Shown here: positions 16,232-24,975 of the stretch, piece by piece
How positions within the stretch are numbered: the first letter of the stretch is position 1
Layout of the letters: every line of letters begins with the position of its first letter
Source: Bacillus niameyensis
GTDB lineage: Bacteria > Bacillota > Bacilli > Bacillales > Bacillaceae_C
DNA length: 64,000 nt
Reading direction: 5' to 3'
Assembly (NCBI RefSeq): GCF_001375535.1
Contig: NZ_LN831197.1
Span: forward strand, 124,001-188,000
The notes under the pieces: model-generated
What the model saw: only the letters and a program-made list of their open reading frames with translations
Databases searched by the model: none
What the model was told of the DNA's origin: nothing
Made by a program: the position numbers and the translations under genes

Positions 16232-16432
16232 CGGACGATGTTTCCGTTCAATAAAAAGCTGCAGTAAGATATCATTTTCAATCTATAAATCTAAAAAATT
16301 AATAGAAGAGTTTGGGGAATATGAAATTAAACAAGACGCATAGGAGGGAAGTATAGAATCAGGATGTGCCTAGTCTCCTAATGGTCTAAGAAGAATCGGT
16401 AACGGAATTATGCATAGAGCACGTACAAATTT

Positions 16433-16471
16433 GCGCTTCGCTTTCTACACAACTTATTGAATGCGAAGCGC
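16433..16471. terminator. Hairpin in the 285-base gap before folD
   Basis: GCGCTTCGC (16433-16441) pairs with GCGAAGCGC (16463-16471) around a 21-base loop. It lies downstream of two convergent genes but has no good U-tract. I see no gene in the rest of the gap 16232-16516. Confidence 0.4.
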
Positions 16472-16516
16472 TTAGTTGATTATAAGCCTCTCTTAGTAGT
16501 TTCGTTAGATTTTTGA

Positions 16517-17356
16517 TTATCTATTATGCTTTTCCGCTGATTCTACTGTGTGTTGAAGTAATGTCGCGATCGTAACAGGTCCTACACCTCCAGGAACAGG
16601 AGTGATTGCACTCGCAACCTCGTAACAAGAGTCATAATCTATATCGCCAATATTACCTTCGTTGTAACCAGCATCTAAAATAATTGCCCCTTTTTTTAAC
16701 CAATCACCTAGAATAAACTTAGGCTTGCCTACTGCAGCTACAACAATATCCGCTTGTTTTAAAATACTTGGTAAATTCAAAGTTTTTGAGTGACATGTAG
16801 TGATTGTAGCATTTTCATTTAGCAGTAAAGCTGATACGGGTTTTCCTAAAATTGGACTACGACCAATTACAACAGCATGTTTTCCTTCAATCGGTATTTG
16901 ATAAAATTTTAAAATTTTTATTATGGCAGCTGGGGTACAAGAAGGGTATTTGCCAAATCCTAATGCAGTTTGACCGTATCCAGCACTCGTGACACCATCC
17001 ACATCTTTTTTTACATCAATCGCTTCAAACGCCAAACGCTCATCAATGTGGGATGGTACTGGGTGTTGCAGAAGAATTCCATGAACAGCAGGGTCGTTAT
17101 TTAGCTCATTAATTGTTTGGATTAAATCCGTTGTTTTTGTTTCTTCAGGTAAGTGAATACGTATAGACTTCATACCGATTTTTTCACAGGCGTTCCCTTT
17201 CATTCTTACATACGTTTTTGACGAAGAGTTATTGCCTACCAAGACCGTTGCGAGGCAAGGAACTATCCCATTTTCTTTTAATGACACAATTTTTTCTGCC
17301 AAGTTTTCTTTTATTTTCTGGGCCACAACTTTACCATCCAAAATAATCTTTTCCAA
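16517..17356 (-). CDS. folD: Bifunctional methylenetetrahydrofolate dehydrogenase / methenyltetrahydrofolate cyclohydrolase
   Basis: This is a 279-residue cytosolic enzyme of one-carbon metabolism. It oxidises 5,10-methylene-THF to methenyl-THF (NADP) and hydrolyses this to 10-formyl-THF. Visible residues are SKTYVRMKGNACEKIG with the catalytic Lys (about 56), GILLQHPVP, DVDGVT, CTPAAIIKIL, VVIGRSPILGKPVS (dinucleotide site) and TPVPGGVGPVTIA. Many Bacillus FolD proteins have QLPLP where this has QHPVP, so it may be a second, divergent FolD. TTG start with AAGGAGGG upstream. A ZTP riboswitch and terminator lie directly upstream and fit control by folate/purine stress. Confidence 0.95.
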   Translation of the reverse strand: MEKIILDGKVVAQKIKENLAEKIVSLKENGIVPCLATVLVGNNSSSKTYVRMKGNACEKIGMKSIRIHLPEETKTTDLIQTINELNNDPAVHGILLQHPVPSHIDERLAFEAIDVKKDVDGVTSAGYGQTALGFGKYPSCTPAAIIKILKFYQIPIEGKHAVVIGRSPILGKPVSALLLNENATITTCHSKTLNLPSILKQADIVVAAVGKPKFILGDWLKKGAIILDAGYNEGNIGDIDYDSCYEVASAITPVPGGVGPVTIATLLQHTVESAEKHNR

Positions 17357-17380
17357 AAAAATCCCTCCTTAAAATGTAAC

Positions 17381-17413
17381 AAAAAAGAGATAAGAACATT
17401 AAGTCCTTATCTC
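17381..17413 (-). terminator. Riboswitch expression platform: intrinsic terminator before folD
   Basis: Read on the reverse strand, GAGATAAG (complement of 17406-17413) pairs with CTTATCTC (complement of 17387-17394), followed by T6. It follows the ZTP aptamer at once and ends 25 bases before the folD start. Confidence 0.85.
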
Positions 17414-17492
17414 TGCCCAGACGACCCGACCATATAAAACACAGCTCCCTTGTGGTTATTTCCACAAATGTCGTCAGTTACTGTGTCTTTAA
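17412..17492 (-). promoter_or_regulatory. ZTP (pfl) riboswitch aptamer controlling folD
   Basis: On the reverse strand ACACAG (5' of P1) is followed by TAACTGACGACA. A second stem TTGTGG/CCACAA comes next, then GGGAGC, the P1 partner CTGTGT, and the distal conserved segment CGTCTGGGCA. This matches the order of conserved blocks of the ZTP riboswitch (CUGGCGA, GGGGAGC, CCGCCUGGGCA), with a few substitutions. ZTP binding would prevent the adjacent terminator, raising FolD when 10-formyl-THF is short. Confidence 0.8.
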
Positions 17493-17623
17493 CTTTAAAT
17501 AAAGATTATCATATCTTAATTAAATGTCAATTTTTTCTGTTAATGTATGCTTTAATAAAAGGAAGATAAACTAGATCTCTTTGCAAGATCAATTGAAGGC
17601 TAAAAGTCATAGGAGGACACAAT

Positions 17624-18019
17624 TTGACTATAAAAATTTTAAATTTTACCGAAAAAGTAATTAAATCTAACGATGTTATGAAACTATATAAGGATGCAGA
17701 TTGGTGGGAGGAAAGATTAGAAGAGGATATTGAAGAGATGCTAAAAAAGGATCAGTCAGTTGGTGCTTGGAAAGCCGATACTTTGATTGGTTTTGCAAGA
17801 GCTGTTTCAGATGGGAAATTTAGAGCTTATATAGAAGACGTAGTTATACACAGTTCATATCGGCATGAGGGAATAGGAACAAAACTGATCTCAAAATTGA
17901 TGGATGAGCTTTCGCATATCGATGTGATCAGTTTGTTTTGCGAGGAGGAATTAATCTCCTTCTATGAAAACAATGATTTTAAATTAAGCAAATCACAATT
18001 TGTTATGCATAAAAAATAA
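17624..18019 (+). CDS. GNAT family N-acetyltransferase
   Basis: This is a 131-residue minimal GNAT. DWWEERLEEDIEEMLKKDQSVGAWKADTLIGFARAVSDG (split here as residues about 26-64) gives the first strands. EDVVIHSSYRHEGIGTKLISKL (about 72-93) is the acetyl-CoA motif, and SFYENNDFKLS the last strand. TTG start with AGGAGG 9 bases before it. It is monocistronic, between the folD riboswitch (divergent) and the GrpB gene. Substrate unknown. Confidence 0.85.
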   Translation: MTIKILNFTEKVIKSNDVMKLYKDADWWEERLEEDIEEMLKKDQSVGAWKADTLIGFARAVSDGKFRAYIEDVVIHSSYRHEGIGTKLISKLMDELSHIDVISLFCEEELISFYENNDFKLSKSQFVMHKK

Positions 18020-18144
18020 TAGTTTAGCAAGTGCTTGTTTGACATTAATTGCACAACAATTGAAAGATCTAGCCTTCTCAACTAATTCAAGTAAACCGAT
18101 TCAAGGTTGATGAGTATTAAAATAATCCCAAAGGGGGCATACAT

Positions 18145-18663
18145 ATGAAAGTTCGACTTACGAACTTTAGTGAGGATTGGTTTAAAATGTTTCAAATCGA
18201 GGCTCAATTTTTGGAAACAATATTTGGTGACGAGATCATTAGATTTGAACACTTTGGGAGTACGTCAGTTCAAGGTATGAAGGCAAAACCTGTAATCGAC
18301 ATGATGTGTATCGTGAAAGACATAGAGAAAGTTGATATGTTTAACGACAAAATGAATTCTCTTGGTTATGTTGTTGCAGGGGAGTGGGGTATTCAAGGGA
18401 GACGGTTGTTTCGCAAAGGTGGAGAAAACAGAACTCATCATATTCATTTCTATCAAATAGATCATCCCCAAATTGAACGGCATTTAGTATTTCGTGATTA
18501 TTTGCAGTCTCATCCCAAAGAGGCAGAAAGGTATAGTCGCTATAAAGAAAAGCTAGCTCAGCAATTCGATCAAACAAGAGAATATAGTTTAGCAAAAAAA
18601 TCATTTGTGAAGGAATTGGAGCAGAAGGCACTTCATTGGTATGCAGAAAAACTACGGAAATAG
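18145..18663 (+). CDS. GrpB family protein (UPF0157, nucleotidyltransferase fold)
   Basis: This is a 172-residue GrpB-type protein. EHFGSTSVQGMKAKPVIDMM (about residues 36-55) contains the G-S-T-S and K-P-x-I-D pattern of the nucleotidyltransferase-like fold. THHIHFYQIDHPQIERHLVFRDYL (about 91-114) is the family signature. Often found alone or fused to dephospho-CoA kinase; the biochemical role is unsettled. AAAGGGGG precedes the ATG. It is followed 80 bases later by the cupin gene. Confidence 0.87.
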   Translation: MKVRLTNFSEDWFKMFQIEAQFLETIFGDEIIRFEHFGSTSVQGMKAKPVIDMMCIVKDIEKVDMFNDKMNSLGYVVAGEWGIQGRRLFRKGGENRTHHIHFYQIDHPQIERHLVFRDYLQSHPKEAERYSRYKEKLAQQFDQTREYSLAKKSFVKELEQKALHWYAEKLRK

Positions 18664-18743
18664 TATTAGAATAATTTATATAAGGGTAATATGTTGATAG
18701 AGTGAAAACAGATGGGGACTCACAAAAAATAGGGGGACAATCA

Positions 18744-19202
18744 TTGTCTTATAATCCAAGAAAGATCAGTCTGGAAGAAGCGCGTTCATCTGGGGTGGAT
18801 GTGAATTTTGAACGTATGGATAATGGTGAAAAACGATATAGACTAGTAAGTTCTGATGGTAGCTCATATTGCCGTACTGTTGGTTCGGAAAAAGGTGCAT
18901 GGCAGAATAGTCATTACCACAAATATAATTCAGAGTTTTATGTTGTTCAATCTGGATGGATTGTTTATGCGAAAATGGAAAAAGGTGGAGAAATGGATAT
19001 GCGTTTTCTTCGCGAAGGGGAAAGTGTATCAGTAAGGCCATTTGTTCATCATAATATTTTTTTATCATCTAATTCAGTAATCCATACGATTAAATATGCT
19101 GGTGGTGCTGAAACTGACTGGTTTTTTTCCAAAGAATTAGATGAATTAACGAAAAAACTTTCTGAGAAAGAGTTGCTTGCGTTGAGTAAAGGTAATAATT
19201 AG
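18744..19202 (+). CDS. Cupin-fold protein
   Basis: This is a 152-residue single-domain cupin. SHYHKYNSEFYVVQSGWIVYAK (residues about 58-79) matches cupin motif 1 (HxH, E, G). VRPFVHHNIF (about 98-107) is motif 2 with its metal-binding His. An in-frame GTG at 18702 gives a longer frame, but AGGGGG lies 8 bases before TTG 18744, so that start is preferred. Probably a sugar-nucleotide epimerase-like or sensor cupin; no substrate can be named. Confidence 0.75.
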   Translation: MSYNPRKISLEEARSSGVDVNFERMDNGEKRYRLVSSDGSSYCRTVGSEKGAWQNSHYHKYNSEFYVVQSGWIVYAKMEKGGEMDMRFLREGESVSVRPFVHHNIFLSSNSVIHTIKYAGGAETDWFFSKELDELTKKLSEKELLALSKGNN

Positions 19203-19261
19203 GAGCCTTGTAGCCAGGATATTCCTAGAACACCATACAAAAATGAAAGGAGAAAAACAGA

Positions 19262-19645
19262 ATGAAAATCACTGTTACCAGTATATTCGTACAAGATCAA
19301 GATAAGGCACTAAAGTTTTATTCAGAAACACTGGGTTTTGTAAAAAAGCATGATGTCCCAGCAGGAGAATTTAGGTGGATAACGCTTGTTTCTCCTGAGG
19401 ATCAAGAAGGTACCGAACTTTTGCTTGAACCTAATAACCATCCAGCTGCCAAAGAGTATCAAAAGAATATATTTGCTGATGGCATCCCAGCAACAATGTT
19501 TGCCGTTGCAGATGTTCGCAAAGAGTATGAGAGATTATTGAAACAAGGCGTGAAGTTTACTATGGAGCCGACAAAAATGGGAGAAATGACACTGGCTGTC
19601 TTTGACGATACATGCGGCAACCTTATTCAGATAATACAGCAGTAA
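19262..19645 (+). CDS. VOC family protein (glyoxalase/dioxygenase-like)
   Basis: This is a 127-residue protein with the paired beta-alpha-beta-beta-beta modules of the vicinal oxygen chelate superfamily: SIFVQDQDKALKFYSETLGF (about residues 7-26) and a second half VRKEYERLLKQGVKFTMEPTKMG to CGNLIQIIQ. Glu in GNLIQ-type positions and WITLVSP suggest a metal site is incomplete, so the activity is unknown. RBS AAAGGAG lies 11 bases before the ATG. Confidence 0.85.
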   Translation: MKITVTSIFVQDQDKALKFYSETLGFVKKHDVPAGEFRWITLVSPEDQEGTELLLEPNNHPAAKEYQKNIFADGIPATMFAVADVRKEYERLLKQGVKFTMEPTKMGEMTLAVFDDTCGNLIQIIQQ

Positions 19646-19697
19646 TATTTTACAATATCTGAGACAATAGATTAAAAAAATTATTCAATGGAAGTGA

Positions 19698-19857
19698 AGA
19701 CAAAACTCAGGACTAGTTTCCCGCAATAAACCATATATAGTTCGCTATTCATTTCCAAAAGATGACCAACGTTTTATACTTAGAATTTTAAGCATCTCAT
19801 CAACATCGGTAGCTAGGCAAGATATAGAAATATCTTACCTAGCTACTAGTTGAATGA
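19698..19857 (+). pseudogene. Possible C-terminal remnant of a RelE/ParE-type toxin
   Basis: An in-frame stretch without start codon reads SGLVSRNKPYIVRYSF and then DDQRFILRILSISS before TGA. The pattern KPYIVRY followed by a short turn and ILRI is that of the last strands of ParE/RelE toxins. There is no RBS, start codon or antitoxin gene. It may be chance; treat as a weak candidate. Confidence 0.25.
19809..19846. terminator. Bidirectional hairpin terminator
   Basis: GTAGCTAGG-c-AAGATAT pairs with ATATCTT-a-CCTAGCTAC around AGAA. It separates the convergent VOC and XRE-TPR genes. Confidence 0.65.
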
Positions 19858-19869
19858 TAAAAACTCTAC

Positions 19870-21129
19870 TTATCCTCGGTTTTTTTCCACTTGTATATCC
19901 CGCAAAACCCCTCGAGCAAATTGATAATAGGCTGTGTGAGGGTGTTTTCGTAGCAATCTTTCTACTTCTTCGGCTAATTCAAGGGCTTTATCCAAGTCAT
20001 TAAGCTGCATATAGCAAAGGGCTTGATATGATTTACTGATTTCACGAATCCCTACGTCTATTGGGTGATACTCAATATGCTTTTGATCATCTCTTAACAG
20101 TTGGCGGAAGAGTGGTAAAGCTTTTTTCGGTTGTTTTAATTTTGTGTAGCATCTAGCTTTTAGCTCGGAAAGAGTATCATCGGATTTAGCCTTATTTTTT
20201 TCAACTATCTCAATCAAGCGCAACGACTCTTCTGGCTGATCCTCATAAAACTCCATATTATGAATAATGCTGAATTCTTTTTCGTTTTTCAAATAATCGC
20301 TATCGAACAGTTCAACCAATGTAGTCGTTTTTTGTGTGAATTCTCTCGCCTTGTCAAATTCTCCACATTGATAATAGAGTCCTTCTCCCATTCTGAACAA
20401 CTCAAAAGCCCAGTTAAATAGCTGGTATGTATTCATTAATTGGATGTTTTCTTCAAGTAATTGCTTGCTCTCTTCGAATTCTCCTATCGCAAACAGCGAA
20501 TAAAATTGAAGTTGCTTAAACTTCATTGCAACTTGAGCGGATTTACTATCGATCAGGTCGATCTTTTCAAGTGAATTCTTAACAATCTCCACTGTTTTTG
20601 AATAATTGCCATGAAGATAATCAATATTGGCTAACATTCTGTGGATATCCAAGACGCGATTTTCCATTTGTAGATCTTCATAAATTTCTGAGGCTAAGAG
20701 GGCATATTTATTCCAATCACCATCTTCAAGTTGGTCGTAATCTGCTTTGTAATGTTGGTAAAGTCCGAATAAGGTTGTGAAATACAGATCATAGATATCG
20801 GCTGATTCCACATTATTACCTAAATATGGAAATAATGTTTGGATATGTTTGATGGCTTTTTTAAATGATGCGGCTCCTGACTTTTTTATTATCTGTCTTA
20901 ATTCCGATAATTCCCTTTTCAATTCACTTCTTGTCTTACCGACCATTAATTCATTAACGTCTACTTGTAATTGTTGTGCGATATGCTGTAAATTTTCCGC
21001 GGATGGCTTCGATTTTCCATTTTCAATTAAGCTGAGCATGGCTGGTGACATTTGATCTTTCGCAACTTCTGCCAATGTAAGTTTCTTCTCTTTTCGAAGT
21101 TTCTTGATTTTTACTCCAATCATACTCAT
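19870..21129 (-). CDS. XRE-family transcriptional regulator with C-terminal TPR-like repeats
   Basis: This is a 419-residue protein. Residues about 5-62 are a helix-turn-helix of the Cro/C1 type (GVKIKKLRKEKKLTLAEVA, SPAMLSLIENGKSKPS, LQHIAQQLQVDVNEL). Residues about 90-410 are helical repeats with tetratricopeptide character (for example ALPLFRQLLRDDQ, YQALCYMQLNDLDKALELAEE). This layout is shared with peptide-responsive RNPP/Rgg-like regulators, but no adjacent signal-peptide gene is visible. It is divergent from the ABC exporter and its promoter region contains inverted repeats, so it probably controls that operon and itself. ATG 21129 follows AGAGGA; GTG one codon earlier is possible. Confidence 0.85.
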   Translation of the reverse strand: MSMIGVKIKKLRKEKKLTLAEVAKDQMSPAMLSLIENGKSKPSAENLQHIAQQLQVDVNELMVGKTRSELKRELSELRQIIKKSGAASFKKAIKHIQTLFPYLGNNVESADIYDLYFTTLFGLYQHYKADYDQLEDGDWNKYALLASEIYEDLQMENRVLDIHRMLANIDYLHGNYSKTVEIVKNSLEKIDLIDSKSAQVAMKFKQLQFYSLFAIGEFEESKQLLEENIQLMNTYQLFNWAFELFRMGEGLYYQCGEFDKAREFTQKTTTLVELFDSDYLKNEKEFSIIHNMEFYEDQPEESLRLIEIVEKNKAKSDDTLSELKARCYTKLKQPKKALPLFRQLLRDDQKHIEYHPIDVGIREISKSYQALCYMQLNDLDKALELAEEVERLLRKHPHTAYYQFARGVLRDIQVEKNRG

Positions 21130-21180
21130 CACAATTCCTCTTTCTAATTTTTATCTTATATTCATTTTACCATAATTTAA

Positions 21181-21221
21181 ATTTATTTAAAAAATAAATA
21201 GTAATATTTAAAAATACTATT
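21181..21221. promoter_or_regulatory. Candidate operator between the regulator and the ABC exporter
   Basis: Two inverted repeats lie in the AT-rich gap. ATTTATTT with AAATAAAT (within 21181-21199) is the first. AATAGTA (21197-21203) with TACTATT (21215-21221), spaced by 11 bases, is the second. An XRE dimer could bind either. Inference only. Confidence 0.4.
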
Positions 21222-23091
21222 GAAATTTATTTTAAATATATTAAAATTAAAATTAATTAAGTTAAATAAATGGAGAGGTGAAGGAGGAATTAACATATTA
21301 CATGCACAAAAAGGTTTTTCCATAGCTGATACGATCAAGATCCCGTTTCAATGTACACCAATCATGACGATAATTTTAGTATTGCAAACGCTATTATCTG
21401 GGATCATTCCGACGGTACAAATAATAGTTACTGCACGATTTATCGACACAGCTATATCCATCGTAAAATATAAGACAGATATAAACCAGATCTATCCTTC
21501 TCTATTTACTGTAGTCGCTTTAATTGCCTACCAATGGATCTCTTGGCAATTCACGTATCTTACCCATGTAAAAATGGAAAATGGTATCAGAGAAAAATTT
21601 CGTTCGGCTATTACAGAGAAAAAGGCAAAGCTTGCTTTCAAGCATATTGAAAATCATCATACTTGGGATTTGATTTCACGCGTTTCCAATAATCCCGAAA
21701 ATCAAATTAAGTCAGGCTTTACAGATACATTATCCATTATATCCTTAGTACTCCGAGTTGTAGGGATCCTTGGATTACTCGTTGCACAAGTATGGTGGGC
21801 AGCTCTACTTATCATGGTCATATCCGTCCCCTTATTTGCTCTAGCAGTTAAGAGTGGAAAAGCAAATTATCAAGCGAATCGGGAAGTCTCAAAATATAAA
21901 AGAAAATATGGGTATCTTTCCGAAGTACTAACCGGTAGGGATACTGTGGATGAAAGATCCTTATTCGGTTATGGAGATTTAATTGGTGATAAATGGCATC
22001 AACAATATGAAACAGCAAGGAAAATAGAGTTTAGGACAGAATTAAAGTGGTTTATAAAAATGAAATCAGGGAGTGTAGTGTCGGCACTTATTTCGATCCT
22101 AATCATTCTAATACTAATTGGATCTGTACTTTCTGGTGCACTCACAGTTGGAATGTTCATATCGTTAGTTAGTGCGGTATTCGGGATTGTTGAGATGATG
22201 TCATGGAATCTTACGACTAATGTAGACCGATTAGCTAAACATAGGGAATACTTAAAAGACTTAACAGAATATGCAACATTAGATGAAACAATAGATGCCA
22301 TTGCGCCAAAAGCGAATTCATCCAATGTTTTTAAATCTCTAGAATTTAAAGATGTCCGCTTTAAATACCCCGGAACGGATAAGGTGATATTAGATGGAAT
22401 GTCTTTTCGAATTACAAAAGGGAAAAACTATGCCTTTGTCGGTGCTAACGGTACGGGAAAAACAACGATAACAAAGCTAATAACGGGGTTATACAATAAT
22501 TATGAAGGTGAGATCTACCTAAATGACAGAAGTATTTCCGACTACAGTCAAAGCGAATTAAAATCATTTTTCGCTGTCGTATATCAAGATTTTGCAAAGT
22601 ATTACATTTCAATGAAAGATAATGTCTCCATAGGAGATATCAACAGTATGAATGATAAAGATATAGATCATCGTGTTTATTACGCGATTGACCAACTGGG
22701 TCTAAATAACTTAGAGAATAAAATGCCAAAAGGAATTGATACCCCATTAGGAAAAATCAAAGATGGAGGACAGGATATTTCTGGAGGTGAATGGCAAAGG
22801 ATTGCGATGGCCAGAGCTGTTTTGAATCCGGCACCATTAAGAGTACTAGATGAACCGACTGCAGCACTCGACCCACTAAGTGAAAGTAAATTGTATGAAG
22901 AGTTCGAGCAAATAAGCAAAGACAAAACTACCATTTTTATAAGTCATCGACTAGGCTCAACAACATTAGCAGATGAAATATTTGTTCTTGGAGACGGTCA
23001 AATCATTGAACATGGTAGCCATGATGAATTAATGAGTCTCGGTGGTTTGTATGCTGAAATGTACGAGAGCCAAAGGAGTTGGTATCAATGA
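21220..23091 (+). CDS. ABC exporter half-transporter (permease plus ATPase), first subunit
   Basis: This is a protein of about 600 residues with an N-terminal six-helix exporter domain (about residues 40-330) and a C-terminal nucleotide-binding domain. The latter has Walker A GANGTGKTT, Q-loop VYQDF, signature ISGGEWQRIA, Walker B RVLDEPTAALDP and H-loop ISHRLGS. The start is unclear. TTG 21220 opens the frame but has no RBS and overlaps the presumed operator. A strong AAGGAGG (21281-21287) lies before ATT 21289 and ATA 21295, with ATA at ideal spacing; the nearby ATG is out of frame. It pairs with the next gene to form a heterodimeric exporter; cargo unknown, perhaps a peptide or drug. Confidence 0.82.
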   Translation: MKFILNILKLKLIKLNKWRGEGGINILHAQKGFSIADTIKIPFQCTPIMTIILVLQTLLSGIIPTVQIIVTARFIDTAISIVKYKTDINQIYPSLFTVVALIAYQWISWQFTYLTHVKMENGIREKFRSAITEKKAKLAFKHIENHHTWDLISRVSNNPENQIKSGFTDTLSIISLVLRVVGILGLLVAQVWWAALLIMVISVPLFALAVKSGKANYQANREVSKYKRKYGYLSEVLTGRDTVDERSLFGYGDLIGDKWHQQYETARKIEFRTELKWFIKMKSGSVVSALISILIILILIGSVLSGALTVGMFISLVSAVFGIVEMMSWNLTTNVDRLAKHREYLKDLTEYATLDETIDAIAPKANSSNVFKSLEFKDVRFKYPGTDKVILDGMSFRITKGKNYAFVGANGTGKTTITKLITGLYNNYEGEIYLNDRSISDYSQSELKSFFAVVYQDFAKYYISMKDNVSIGDINSMNDKDIDHRVYYAIDQLGLNNLENKMPKGIDTPLGKIKDGGQDISGGEWQRIAMARAVLNPAPLRVLDEPTAALDPLSESKLYEEFEQISKDKTTIFISHRLGSTTLADEIFVLGDGQIIEHGSHDELMSLGGLYAEMYESQRSWYQ

Positions 23092-24899
23092 AAATAGAAA
23101 ATAAGGTAGCAACTGAACCAATGTCATTGATCACAATTTTATTAAAATTATTTCCGATTGTTCTTGCTTCAACACCTTTATTATTTCTTTTCACGAACCT
23201 AATAGGTATTCTTCATGGGGTATCTTTTGGTTTTAATACATTTGTAACGCAACACTTTTTCGATTCTGTCACTAGTGCAGTTACTGAACAGACGGGTCTA
23301 AAAAAAGTAATTTGGATGGCTCTCGCTTTAGGCGGAGTCGTTATCGGCTCACAAATACTTAATGGTTTACATAATTTTGTTGGTAAAACCTACATTTTAA
23401 AAATGACTGGGCTATTAACGAATCGAATTAATCAAAAAGCATCGCGAATTGATCCTATTTCCTATGAAACTCCCGAACTTCTAAATGACATTAACAAAGC
23501 CCATGAAGGTATGCAAAATAGCCTCGGTCTATTGTTCACTGTAGTAGGTATTGGAACTTTTTATCTACCTTACTTTTTATTTATGGGAGTTTATCTTTAT
23601 ACACTAAAGCCGATTCTTGCTATTTCATTACTACTTATATTTGTTCCCGTAGTCATTACCCAACTTATAAGGGTAGGTTTTTTCTCTAAACTGGAAGATC
23701 AAGTAGCTCCCATTCGTCGTGAATATGAATACCTTGAACGCTGTGTTGGTGATAAAGAATATTTTAAAGAAACCCGCATACTAGGAGCATTCAACTATTT
23801 TAAAAGCTTATATCAAGCTTCCTTAGATCTACTTGGGAAAAGGATATGGAGTGTAGAATTAAGAACAAGGCTATTAGAAATTGGAATGAAGATGATCACT
23901 TTAGCAGGATATTTTGGCGTCCTCTATTTATTGTTTCATACATTAATGATAGGAGAAATTAGTATTGGCTCCTTTGCAGCTGTATTTGCTTCAATTGGAT
24001 TAATGTTTGGAATAATGGAAGAAGTCATTTCAAGTCAGATTGGTAGTGTTACTAAAAATCTTGGTACTGTTCGAAATTATATACGCTTCCTAGATTTACC
24101 TGAAAGGAGAGGAAAAGATTTACTTATTGATGCTAGCGATGGAGTTGTATTACATAATGTATCTTTTCGGTATCCGGGTGCTGAACACAATGCAATATCA
24201 GGAATATCATTTGAGTTAAAAAAAGGGGAAACCATTGCAATTGTCGGCGAGAATGGAGCAGGAAAAACGACGCTCGTAAAACTAATGACAGGATTATATC
24301 TCCCCACTGAAGGAAGTATACAAATTGGAGGAATGGATTCGAAGGAAGTGGCGGGAAAATCAATTTACAGTGGTATTTCCGCGGTATTTCAAAAATTTCA
24401 GCGATATAAAATGACGCTGGAGGATAATGTCAGAATAAGTAATATAGAGAATGATCGGGATCAACACAAACCCGTGATGGAAAATGCCATTGAAAAAGCA
24501 GATTTGCATATGGATCAAGATACTTTTCCAAAGGGCTATAATACTATGTTATCTCGTGAATTCGATGGTGTTGACTTATCAATTGGACAGTGGCAACGGG
24601 TTGCGATTGCACGCGGATTTTATCGGGCTCATGACATGATTGTCCTTGATGAACCAACTGCATCTATTGATCCCATTGAAGAAACGAAAATCTATAAAAA
24701 ATTCATAGAGATATCCAAAGACAAAACATCCATTATTATCACCCATCGATTGGGTTCTGCTAAAATAGCGGACCGGATTGTCGTAATGGATCATGGGAAA
24801 ATTATAGAAGTAGGTTCTCATGACGAACTTATACAAAAAGAAGGAAAGTACGCGGAGATGTTTTATGCTCAGTCCAAATGGTATGTGATAAATAGTTGA
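23079..24899 (+). CDS. ABC exporter half-transporter, second subunit
   Basis: The frame opens at TTG 23079; ATG 23088 follows AAAGGAG and overlaps the stop of the first subunit by ATGA, so the two are translationally coupled. About 603 residues: six membrane helices and an ATPase domain with Walker A GENGAGKTT, Q-loop VFQKFQ, Walker B IVLDEPTASIDP and H-loop ITHRLGS. Its signature motif reads LSIGQWQRVA instead of LSGGQ, so one of the two composite ATP sites may be degenerate, as in many heterodimeric exporters. Regulated presumably by the divergent XRE-TPR protein. Confidence 0.85.
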   Translation: MVSMKIENKVATEPMSLITILLKLFPIVLASTPLLFLFTNLIGILHGVSFGFNTFVTQHFFDSVTSAVTEQTGLKKVIWMALALGGVVIGSQILNGLHNFVGKTYILKMTGLLTNRINQKASRIDPISYETPELLNDINKAHEGMQNSLGLLFTVVGIGTFYLPYFLFMGVYLYTLKPILAISLLLIFVPVVITQLIRVGFFSKLEDQVAPIRREYEYLERCVGDKEYFKETRILGAFNYFKSLYQASLDLLGKRIWSVELRTRLLEIGMKMITLAGYFGVLYLLFHTLMIGEISIGSFAAVFASIGLMFGIMEEVISSQIGSVTKNLGTVRNYIRFLDLPERRGKDLLIDASDGVVLHNVSFRYPGAEHNAISGISFELKKGETIAIVGENGAGKTTLVKLMTGLYLPTEGSIQIGGMDSKEVAGKSIYSGISAVFQKFQRYKMTLEDNVRISNIENDRDQHKPVMENAIEKADLHMDQDTFPKGYNTMLSREFDGVDLSIGQWQRVAIARGFYRAHDMIVLDEPTASIDPIEETKIYKKFIEISKDKTSIIITHRLGSAKIADRIVVMDHGKIIEVGSHDELIQKEGKYAEMFYAQSKWYVINS

Positions 24900-24975
24900 G
24901 TTTATTGGTTAGGATTTAGTCTTATTGCTCATTGTATATTTGTGGGAATTTTTTGTTTTAATCATAACGTTCTAG

